A stretch of DNA of 5,026 bases, taken from Burkholderiaceae bacterium (GTDB lineage Bacteria; Pseudomonadota; Gammaproteobacteria; Burkholderiales; Burkholderiaceae). The stretch covers positions 1 to 5,026 of the forward strand of contig CANHMJ010000102.1 in the NCBI GenBank assembly GCA_947461805.1, in the 5' to 3' direction. Made by a program: the position numbers and the translations under genes. Shown piece by piece: positions 1 through 5,026 of this stretch (position 1 is its first letter; each line of letters starts with the position of its first letter). Below the pieces are notes generated by a model. The model worked only from the letters and a program-made list of their open reading frames with translations. It was not told the origin of the DNA and searched no databases.

Positions 1-112
1 GGTTATGGCTTTGGAAGATGAGTTTGGTATTGAAATTCCAGACGAAGAAGCTGAAAAAATTACGACCGTTCAACTCGCAATCGATTTTGCTAAATCAAAA
101 GCCCAGGGTTAA
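1..112 (+). CDS. acpP: Acyl carrier protein, C-terminal fragment (5' end outside window)
   Basis: Acyl carrier protein is the small acidic cytosolic protein that carries growing acyl chains on a phosphopantetheine arm during type II fatty acid synthesis. The reading frame begins with the full codon at position 2 and encodes 36 residues before a TAA stop at 110-112. The visible part starts VMALEDEFGIEIPDEEAEKI, which is the highly conserved second half of AcpP (end of helix II through helix III); the tail TTVQLAIDFAKSKAQG matches helix IV. Aligned to the E. coli protein, the first visible Val is residue 43, so the phosphopantetheine serine (Ser36, in the DSL motif) lies seven residues beyond the left edge. 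The length of the remainder and the acidic composition are normal. fabF follows closely, the usual acpP-fabF pairing, so co-transcription is likely. The identification is firm although over half the gene is missing. Confidence 0.96.
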   Translation, partial: VMALEDEFGIEIPDEEAEKITTVQLAIDFAKSKAQG

Positions 113-134
113 TTCCTGAGCTAGGCCCAAGGCT

Positions 135-1382
135 GTGTCTGCAATGAAAAACCAGCGCCGCGTGGTTGTCACCGGCCTGGGGATTATTTCCCCGGTAGGC
201 AATTCAGTTGACACTGCATGGGCTAGCGTCATGAGTGGCAAAAGCGGTATTGCCACCATTACCAAGTTCGATCACACCCCGCTGAGCGTTCATTTTGCGG
301 GTGAAGTGAAAGACTTCAATGTAGAAGAGTACGTCTCAGCTAAAGAAGCGCGTCACATGGATACCTTTATCCATTACGGCATTGCTGCTGGCACACAGGC
401 GATTCGAGACAGTGGCATTGAAATCACCGAAGAAAATGCCGAGCGTATTGGTGTTATGGTGGGTTCTGGCATTGGCGGTTTGCCGATGATTGAAGACACG
501 GGTGCTGAATTGCTTGCCCGTGGCCCACGCCGAATTTCTCCTTTCTTTGTTCCTGGCTCGATCATTAATATGATTTCGGGGCATTTGAGCATTCTGTTCA
601 ACCTCAAAGGCCCCAATGTGGCTGCCGTGACTGCCTGCACAACTGGCTTGCACAGCATTGGCCTGGCTGCGCGCTTAATCCAATACGGTGATGCTGATGT
701 GATGGTGGCTGGCGGTGCAGAGTCGACTATTTCCGCCTTGGGTGTGGGTGGCTTTGCAGCAGCCAGGGCTTTATCGACCCGTAATGATGATCCCGCTACT
801 GCTTCCCGCCCTTGGGATAAAGACCGTGATGGCTTTGTATTAGGTGAAGGCGCTGGCGTTGTGGTGCTGGAAGAGTATGAGCATGCCCGTGCCCGTGGCG
901 CAACCATTTACTGCGAGTTGCTCGGTTTTGGTATGAGTGGAGACGCGTATCACATGACCGCCCCTAATATGGATGGCCCCAAGCGTTGCATGCAAAACGC
1001 GATGCGTGATGCAGGCCTCAATTCAGATCAAATCCAGTACGTGAATGCGCATGGCACCTCAACGCCGCTCGGCGATAAGAATGAGACTGAGGCAATTAAA
1101 GCGGCTTTGGGTGACCACGCTAAAAAGGTAGTGGTCAACTCAACCAAGTCCATGACAGGTCATTTATTGGGTGGGGCTGGTGGACTTGAATCCGTCTTTA
1201 CCATTTTGGCCCTGCATCACCAGAAATCACCGCCGACGATTAATATTTTTAACCAAGATCCCGAGTGCGACTTGGATTACTGCGCAAATACAGCGCGTGA
1301 CCTCAAAATCGACCATGCCATCAAAAACAACTTTGGCTTTGGGGGTACTAACGGTACCTTGATTTTTGGTAAGTTGACCTAA
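135..1382 (+). CDS. fabF: 3-oxoacyl-[acyl-carrier-protein] synthase II (beta-ketoacyl-ACP synthase II, KAS II)
   Basis: FabF is the cytosolic condensing enzyme that joins malonyl-ACP to an acyl-ACP with loss of CO2, extending chains in fatty acid synthesis and making the C16:1 to C18:1 step. The 415-residue product has the thiolase-fold KAS layout: N-terminal RRVVVTGLG (8-16), active-site Cys168 in TACTTG, His306 in NAHGTSTP, Lys338 in STKSMTGH, His343 in the same motif, and the C-terminal glycine-rich GFGGTNG loop (401-407). The Cys-His-His triad is complete. E. coli FabF is 413 residues and aligns along the whole length, so the gene is intact. The start is uncertain: GTG at 135 gives MSAMKNQRR, and the in-frame ATG at 144 gives a 412-residue MKNQRR form. 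An AAGG at 129-132 lies 11 nt before the ATG but only 2 nt before the GTG, while TAGG at 122-125 suits the GTG. The partner carrier protein gene acpP lies immediately upstream. Confidence 0.97.
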   Translation: MSAMKNQRRVVVTGLGIISPVGNSVDTAWASVMSGKSGIATITKFDHTPLSVHFAGEVKDFNVEEYVSAKEARHMDTFIHYGIAAGTQAIRDSGIEITEENAERIGVMVGSGIGGLPMIEDTGAELLARGPRRISPFFVPGSIINMISGHLSILFNLKGPNVAAVTACTTGLHSIGLAARLIQYGDADVMVAGGAESTISALGVGGFAAARALSTRNDDPATASRPWDKDRDGFVLGEGAGVVVLEEYEHARARGATIYCELLGFGMSGDAYHMTAPNMDGPKRCMQNAMRDAGLNSDQIQYVNAHGTSTPLGDKNETEAIKAALGDHAKKVVVNSTKSMTGHLLGGAGGLESVFTILALHHQKSPPTINIFNQDPECDLDYCANTARDLKIDHAIKNNFGFGGTNGTLIFGKLT

Positions 1383-1402
1383 TATCTAGGCATCTATATC
1401 TA
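1374..1402 (+). promoter_or_regulatory. Possible weak sigma-70-type promoter for the protease gene
   Basis: TTGACC at 1374-1379 matches the -35 consensus at five of six bases and overlaps the last codons and stop of fabF. At 17-nt spacing lies TATCTA (1397-1402), a poor -10 with three matches; TATATC at 1395-1400 matches four bases but with 15-nt spacing. The placement would give the protease its own short leader. The -10 is weak, so readthrough from acpP-fabF remains equally possible. This is a pattern match only. Confidence 0.22.
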
Positions 1403-1409
1403 ATTAGGC
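1382..1409 (+). repeat. Short imperfect direct repeat between fabF and the protease gene
   Basis: ATATCTA occurs at 1382-1388 and again at 1396-1402. Both copies run into TAGGC (1387-1391 and 1405-1409), the second after a few extra bases. The copies therefore read ATATCTAGGC and ATATCTAATTAGGC, starting 14 nt apart. This could be a local slippage duplication or a tandem protein-binding site. It overlaps the proposed -10 region. It is AT-rich and short, so chance is a serious alternative. Confidence 0.35.
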
Positions 1410-1413
1410 TCGC

Positions 1414-1418
1414 AGGGG
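1414..1418 (+). promoter_or_regulatory. Ribosome binding site of the protease gene
   Basis: AGGGG at 1414-1418 is a purine-rich Shine-Dalgarno-like sequence 11 nt before the ATG at 1430. It supports that ATG, which also gives a complete signal peptide. The spacing is slightly longer than ideal. Confidence 0.5.
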
Positions 1419-1429
1419 CTGCACACAAC

Positions 1430-2887
1430 ATGAAAAAGACTTTTTTAGCGGTATTAACGACCCTGAGTTTGGGTCAGCTTGCGTTTATGCCTGTTTCTGT
1501 GGCCCAGTCGACAAGGGTATTGGCACCTGATTTTGCCGACTTGGTCGAAAAGGCCAGTCCTGCCGTGGTTAATATTCGCACTACAGAGCAGCGGGCCGCT
1601 GCACAACAAGCTCAAGGCGGACTTCCCCCTGGTGCCTCGGAAGAGCAGGCAGAGTTTTTTCGGCGCTTCTTTGGCGTACCGATGCCAGGCACCCCTAAAT
1701 CTGGACCATCTACACCCGGACAACCGCGCGAAGCGGAGCGTGGTGTTGGCTCTGGTTTCATCATTGATTCCACTGGTTTGATCCTTACAAATGCCCATGT
1801 GGTCGAAGGTGCCGATAAGATTTATGTCACCTTAACTGACAAGCGGGAATTTACGGCTAAGTTGCTTGGTGCAGATAAGCGAACTGACATTGCTGTGCTT
1901 AAGATTGAGGCCACCGGTTTACCAAAGCTCCCATTGGGCGACTCCTCTAAGTTGCGGGTCGGTGAGTGGGTCTTGGCCATTGGCTCTCCATTTGGTTTAG
2001 AGAACACGGTTACTGCAGGAATTGTGTCGGCCAAAAGCCGAGACACCGGCGACTATTTACCCTTTATCCAAACCGATGTGGCTGTTAACCCAGGCAATTC
2101 GGGCGGTCCCTTGATTAATACTTCTGGCCAAGTCATTGGTATTAATTCTCAAATCTTCAGTCGCTCTGGTGGTTATATGGGAATTTCCTTTGCCATTCCG
2201 ATTGATGAGGCGATGCGCGTAGCGGATCAATTGCGCGCCACAGGTAAGTTGGTGCGCGGCCGGATTGGCGTTGCCTTGGGTGACCTGAGCAAAGAAATGG
2301 CGGAGACCTTGGGTCTTGGGCGTCCCCGCGGCGCATACGTGCGTAATGTCGAGCCAAACGGTCCGGCAGCGACCGGCGGAATAGAGGCTGGTGATGTCAT
2401 TTTGGCCTTCAATGGGCGCGACATTAGCAAATCAAGCGATCTCCCACGCATCGTTGGCGAAACGAAGCCGGGCATGAAGGCAACGGTTCAGGTTTGGCGT
2501 AAAGGGTCGGCGCGTGACCTTTCTGTCGTGGTAGCCGATGCCGAGGCCAGTACAAAAACTGCCGCAGCTAAAAAGCCAGATAGCCCGGCATCCGCAGCAA
2601 CCAGCAATAACCCATTTGGACTTGGGGTAACCGAATTATCCGATGCCAAAAAACGGGAGCTAAACGTCAAGTCTGGGGTTGAAATTACCAGCCTAGGAGA
2701 GGGAGCTGCTGCCCGGTCTGGAATCCGCGTGGGCGATGTGATTGTGCGGGTTGGCGATAGCGATGTGACGGGCGTAAAGCAATTTGAGGGACTAACTAAA
2801 GGCTTGGATGCAAATCGGGCGATTGCTCTGTTTGTGCGACGCGCAGACAGTACGCTAATTGTCCCTTTAAGACCAAAAGCCCCGTAA
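1430..2887 (+). CDS. mucD: DegP/DegQ (HtrA/MucD) family periplasmic serine endoprotease
   Basis: This is an HtrA-family trypsin-like protease, predicted to act in the periplasm as an oligomeric protease-chaperone that degrades misfolded envelope proteins. The 485-residue product begins with a classic Sec signal peptide: basic MKK, a hydrophobic core, and a likely cleavage after Ala25 (VSVA-Q). The protease domain carries the triad His123 (TNAHVVEG), Asp153 (RTDIAVLK) and Ser224 (NPGNSGGPL). A Gly/Pro/Gln-rich loop with EFFRRFFG (76-82) corresponds to the regulatory LA loop. Two PDZ domains follow, about 275-368 (starting near GRIGVALG) and 395-480, joined by an Ala/Lys/Ser linker. The length is typical of DegP, DegQ and MucD. 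The mature protein has no cysteine, so it lacks the LA-loop disulfide of E. coli DegP. The position before lepA-lepB resembles mucD at the end of sigma-E operons, but no rpoE or rse genes precede it. DegP, DegQ and MucD cannot be told apart with certainty here. Confidence 0.95.
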   Translation: MKKTFLAVLTTLSLGQLAFMPVSVAQSTRVLAPDFADLVEKASPAVVNIRTTEQRAAAQQAQGGLPPGASEEQAEFFRRFFGVPMPGTPKSGPSTPGQPREAERGVGSGFIIDSTGLILTNAHVVEGADKIYVTLTDKREFTAKLLGADKRTDIAVLKIEATGLPKLPLGDSSKLRVGEWVLAIGSPFGLENTVTAGIVSAKSRDTGDYLPFIQTDVAVNPGNSGGPLINTSGQVIGINSQIFSRSGGYMGISFAIPIDEAMRVADQLRATGKLVRGRIGVALGDLSKEMAETLGLGRPRGAYVRNVEPNGPAATGGIEAGDVILAFNGRDISKSSDLPRIVGETKPGMKATVQVWRKGSARDLSVVVADAEASTKTAAAKKPDSPASAATSNNPFGLGVTELSDAKKRELNVKSGVEITSLGEGAAARSGIRVGDVIVRVGDSDVTGVKQFEGLTKGLDANRAIALFVRRADSTLIVPLRPKAP

Positions 2888-2930
2888 ACGGCACAAATAC
2901 CCCTAGGAAGGGCAAAAGAAATGGGTTTTA

Positions 2931-2953
2931 GCCTCAACCAGTACAATTGAGGC
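2931..2953. repeat. Inverted repeat around the candidate lepA -10 element
   Basis: GCCTCAA (2931-2937) and its exact reverse complement TTGAGGC (2947-2953) flank nine bases. The dyad is centred on 2942 and encloses TACAAT, a near-consensus -10. No T-run follows on either strand, so it does not look like an intrinsic terminator. A binding site for a dimeric regulator over the promoter core is a reasonable reading; a simple RNA hairpin ending the upstream message is the alternative. No known operator is recognised. Confidence 0.55.
2942..2947 (+). promoter_or_regulatory. Candidate -10 element of a lepA promoter
   Basis: TACAAT at 2942-2947 matches TATAAT at five of six bases. Transcription would start near 2954, leaving a leader of about 70 nt before lepA. 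No convincing -35 is found at 16-18 nt spacing (the region reads around AAATGG at 2919-2924), and there is no TG extension upstream. The promoter would therefore be weak or activator-dependent. Readthrough from the protease gene is the alternative. Confidence 0.35.
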
Positions 2954-2995
2954 AAGACAACTTATTGCAGTGCATCATCCTGTGTGCTGCGACAA

Positions 2996-3024
2996 GGTGT
3001 TTTTGCTAATTTAGATAAAACACC
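2996..3024 (+). promoter_or_regulatory. 29-bp imperfect palindrome directly abutting the lepA start codon
   Basis: GGTGTTTT (2996-3003) is the exact reverse complement of AAAACACC (3017-3024). Inside, CTAA (3006-3009) pairs with TTAG (3011-3014) about the same centre, base 3010. Twelve of fourteen symmetric pairs match, the exceptions being 3004/3016 and 3005/3015. The right arm ends on the base before the ATG. The left arm takes in the GG of AAGGTG (2994-2999), the only good Shine-Dalgarno-like string near lepA. As RNA it could form a hairpin that controls initiation; as DNA it could bind a dimeric protein. The symmetry is directly visible; the function is inferred. Confidence 0.6.
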
Positions 3025-4833
3025 ATGGATTTAATCCGCAACTTTTCTATCATCGCCCACATCGACCATGGCAAGTCGACCCTTGCGGATCGCATTATTC
3101 AGCTGTGCGGCGGCTTATCTGATCGTGAGATGGAAGCCCAGGTCCTTGATTCAATGGACATTGAGCGTGAGCGCGGAATCACCATTAAAGCCCAAACCGC
3201 AGCCCTGAGCTACAAAGCGAAGGATGGCAAAACATACAATCTGAATCTAATTGATACCCCCGGACACGTTGACTTTTCCTATGAGGTGAGTCGTTCACTT
3301 TCGGCATGTGAGGGCGCGTTGCTGGTGGTCGATGCTAGCCAGGGTGTTGAAGCGCAAACCGTCGCGAATTGCTACACCGCCATCGAACTGGGTGTCGAGG
3401 TTGTACCCGTTTTAAATAAAATTGATTTGCCAAGTGCCGATCCAGAGCGTGCCAAACAAGAGATTGAAGATGTGATTGGCATCGATGCAACCGATGCATT
3501 GACCTGCTCTGCCAAAACAGGCCTTGGTGTTGCAGACGTGCTGGAAGAAATGATTCGGCGCGTACCTCCGCCCAAGGGAAGTGTTACAGAACCGTTGCAG
3601 GCCTTGATTATTGACTCTTGGTTTGATAACTACGTTGGCGTAGTCATGCTGGTGCGGGTTGTGAACGGCGTACTGAAGCCAAAAGAGAAGATTACATTGA
3701 TGGCAAATGGCTCAACCCATTTGGTGGAGCATGTGGGCGTCTTTAGTCCGAAGTCAATTGATCGCCCCGATTTAGGTGCCGGGCAAGTGGGTTTTATTAT
3801 TGCCGGTATTAAGGAGCTGAAGGCCGCTAAAGTTGGCGACACCGTAACGCATGCAACCGGTCAGCAGGGCCGCACTCCGGCAAGTGCGCCATTACCCGGA
3901 TTTAAAGAAGTGAAGTCCCAAGTATTTGCAGGCCTTTACCCCGTAGAGGCCAATGAGTACGATCAGCTGCGTGAGTCGCTTGAAAAGCTCAAGTTAAATG
4001 ATGCATCGCTGCTCTATGAACCCGAAGTATCCCAAGCATTGGGATTTGGATTTCGCTGTGGATTCTTGGGCTTGTTGCACATGGAGATTGTGCAAGAGCG
4101 CCTAGAGCGCCAATATGACATGAACTTGATTACTACCGCGCCTACGGTAGTGTATCAAGTGCAGCAACGCGACGGAACTCTATTGGTAGTCGATAACCCA
4201 TCGAAGATGCCTGATCCATCGAAGATCGAGGCCATCCTCGAGCCGATCGTTACCGTCAATTTATATATGCCACAAGAGTATGTTGGCACAGTCATTACGC
4301 TCTGTACTGGTAAGCGCGGCGTACAAACCAATATGAACTACCTGGGTAGGCAGGTGCAATTGACCTATGAAATTCCGATGGCAGAAATCGTGCTGGATTT
4401 CTTTGACCGGCTGAAGTCGGTCTCGCGCGGCTATGCCTCCATGGATTATGAGTTTAAGGAGTACCGTGTAGCTGATGTAGTCAAAGTCGATATTTTGATT
4501 AACAGTGAAAAAGTCGACGCACTATCGATCATCGTGCATCGCAGTAATAGCCAATCCCGCGGCCGAGATGTCGTTACTAAGATGCGCGGCCTTATTCCGC
4601 GGCAGATGTTTGATGTGGCGATACAGGCGGCAATCGGCAGCGGGATTGTCGCGCGTGAAAACGTAAAAGCCCTACGTAAAAATGTATTGGCTAAATGCTA
4701 TGGCGGCGATATATCGCGTAAGCGCAAATTACTTGAAAAGCAAAAAGAAGGTAAGAAGCGGATGAAGCAAGTAGGTAACGTGGAAATTCCGCAGGAAGCC
4801 TTTTTAGCTATTTTGCAGGTAGACGATAAATGA
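3025..4833 (+). CDS. lepA: Elongation factor 4 (LepA), ribosome-associated translational GTPase
   Basis: LepA is a conserved GTPase related to EF-G that binds the ribosome. Back-translocation and a role in initiation or ribosome assembly have both been proposed for the family. The 602-residue product (E. coli: 599) has every G motif: AHIDHGKST (11-19, P-loop), RGITI (50-54, switch I), DTPGH (77-81, with the catalytic-type His81), NKID (131-134) and SAK (162-164). The EF-G-like beta-barrel and alpha/beta domains follow, with the signature GFGFRCGFLGLLHMEI around 340-355. The LepA-specific C-terminal domain includes AKCYGGDISRKRKLL (556-570) and the basic stretch KEGKKRMKQ. The sequence DNPSKMPDPSKIE near 390-402 resembles betaproteobacterial LepA as I recall it. 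The ATG at 3025 matches the family N-terminus (M-x-x-IRNFSIIAHIDHGK), so the start is secure despite the absence of a nearby Shine-Dalgarno sequence. The stop overlaps the lepB start, indicating an operon with lepB. Confidence 0.98.
   Translation: MDLIRNFSIIAHIDHGKSTLADRIIQLCGGLSDREMEAQVLDSMDIERERGITIKAQTAALSYKAKDGKTYNLNLIDTPGHVDFSYEVSRSLSACEGALLVVDASQGVEAQTVANCYTAIELGVEVVPVLNKIDLPSADPERAKQEIEDVIGIDATDALTCSAKTGLGVADVLEEMIRRVPPPKGSVTEPLQALIIDSWFDNYVGVVMLVRVVNGVLKPKEKITLMANGSTHLVEHVGVFSPKSIDRPDLGAGQVGFIIAGIKELKAAKVGDTVTHATGQQGRTPASAPLPGFKEVKSQVFAGLYPVEANEYDQLRESLEKLKLNDASLLYEPEVSQALGFGFRCGFLGLLHMEIVQERLERQYDMNLITTAPTVVYQVQQRDGTLLVVDNPSKMPDPSKIEAILEPIVTVNLYMPQEYVGTVITLCTGKRGVQTNMNYLGRQVQLTYEIPMAEIVLDFFDRLKSVSRGYASMDYEFKEYRVADVVKVDILINSEKVDALSIIVHRSNSQSRGRDVVTKMRGLIPRQMFDVAIQAAIGSGIVARENVKALRKNVLAKCYGGDISRKRKLLEKQKEGKKRMKQVGNVEIPQEAFLAILQVDDK
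4817..4820 (+). promoter_or_regulatory. Ribosome binding site of lepB inside the lepA 3' end
   Basis: AGGT at 4817-4820, within the last codons of lepA, lies 9 nt before the lepB ATG at 4830. It supports that start. With the ATGA overlap of stop and start it suggests translational coupling of LepB to LepA synthesis. Confidence 0.5.
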
Positions 4834-5026
4834 ACTTCGCACTCATCCTATTTATCCTTGTTGTGGTTACTGGCATCGCTTGGGTAGCAGATAAGCTCAT
4901 ATTTGCACCGCAACGAAAAGCAGCTGGTATTACTCGCATGCCCTTGTGGCTTGAATACTCCGCCAGTTTTTTCCCAGTCATTTGCGCGGTATTTTTTCTG
5001 CGCTCATTTTTGATCGAGCCATTTAA
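4830..5026 (+). CDS. lepB: Signal peptidase I, N-terminal fragment (3' end outside window)
   Basis: Signal peptidase I is the inner-membrane serine protease that removes signal peptides from exported proteins, using a Ser-Lys dyad on the periplasmic side. The visible 65 codons give MNFALILFILVVVTGIAW, a first membrane helix, followed by D-K-L-I-F-A-P, closely matching the E. coli LepB start (FALILVIATLVTGILWCVDK). A short cytosolic loop of about 25 residues leads to LEYSASFFPVICAVFFLRSF and then LIEPF, the second membrane segment and the conserved run-up to the IPSGSM box. The catalytic Ser of that box and the later Lys lie beyond the right edge, so activity cannot be judged. The ATG overlaps the lepA stop by four bases (ATGA). 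The lepA-lepB pair is widely conserved. The identification is strong even without the catalytic region. Confidence 0.95.
   Translation, partial: MNFALILFILVVVTGIAWVADKLIFAPQRKAAGITRMPLWLEYSASFFPVICAVFFLRSFLIEPF

Noticed and set aside
374..907. Long antisense open frame (177 codons) within fabF
   Set aside because: It lies wholly opposite a strongly conserved gene. Its product is Ser/Pro/Ala-rich with no recognisable domain, as expected from the complement of the fabF reading frame.
2901..2912. Small hairpin CCCT-AGGA-AGGG just after the protease stop
   Set aside because: The stem is only four base pairs and is followed by an A-rich, not T-rich, stretch, so it is not a credible intrinsic terminator.
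2488..2955. Antisense open frame (155 codons) opposite the protease 3' end, starting in the lepA leader
   Set aside because: Most of it is the complement of the PDZ2 coding region. The product is low-complexity Ser/Arg/Ala sequence with no family resemblance, and no start context was found that would rescue it.
2956..2983. Possible sigma-E-type -35 (GACAACTT) upstream of lepA
   Set aside because: It only loosely resembles GGAACTT and no convincing -10 follows at 16-17 nt. The idea was attractive because of the sigma-E neighbourhood, but the sequence does not support it.
4198..4226. Direct repeat CCATCGAAGAT at 4198-4208 and 4216-4226 within lepA
   Set aside because: It encodes PSK twice in NPSKMPDPSKIE, with an 18-nt in-frame spacing. 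The segment has the same length as E. coli LepA here and, as I recall, this wording is normal for betaproteobacterial LepA. It is protein conservation, not a mobile or regulatory repeat.
1..5026. Hidden novel system such as a defence, mobile or CRISPR module
   Set aside because: Every long frame in use belongs to a well-known housekeeping family. The gaps are at most 137 nt, and no repeat arrays, integrase or transposase fragments or tRNA-like structures were seen.

Overview
This window is a compact block of bacterial housekeeping genes, all on the + strand: the 3' end of acpP (acyl carrier protein), fabF (3-oxoacyl-ACP synthase II), a DegP/DegQ/MucD-type periplasmic serine protease, lepA (elongation factor 4) and the 5' end of lepB (signal peptidase I). 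The LepA sequence and the gene order point to a betaproteobacterium of the order Burkholderiales. Base composition looks roughly balanced by eye, and lower-GC members such as Polynucleobacter are a reasonable guess. The genus is an inference from remembered family sequences, not from a search.

Layout. Positions 1-112 hold the last 36 codons of acpP. After a gap of 22-31 nt, depending on the start chosen, comes complete fabF (135-1382). A 47-nt gap (1383-1429) holds a possible weak promoter, a short imperfect direct repeat and the protease ribosome binding site. The protease gene (1430-2887) encodes an exported enzyme with an intact His-Asp-Ser triad and two PDZ domains. The 137-nt gap at 2888-3024 is the only substantial non-coding stretch. 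It holds two dyad symmetries: a 7-bp inverted repeat around a good -10 hexamer, and a 29-bp imperfect palindrome ending on the base before the lepA ATG. lepA (3025-4833) is full length with all GTPase motifs, and its stop overlaps the lepB start as ATGA. lepB runs off the right edge before its catalytic serine.

How the genes fit together. acpP and fabF act in type II fatty acid elongation. The protease, LepA and LepB belong to the envelope-quality, translation and secretion neighbourhood that in many beta- and gammaproteobacteria lies behind the sigma-E operon (rpoE, rseA/mucA, rseB/mucB). Here fabF is followed directly by the protease, with no room for the sigma factor or its regulators. That is the main organisational oddity.

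I see no mobile element, CRISPR array, tRNA, rRNA or evidence of a new multi-gene system. The most interesting unexplained signals are the two dyads in front of lepA, together with the lack of a Shine-Dalgarno sequence at normal distance from its start codon.
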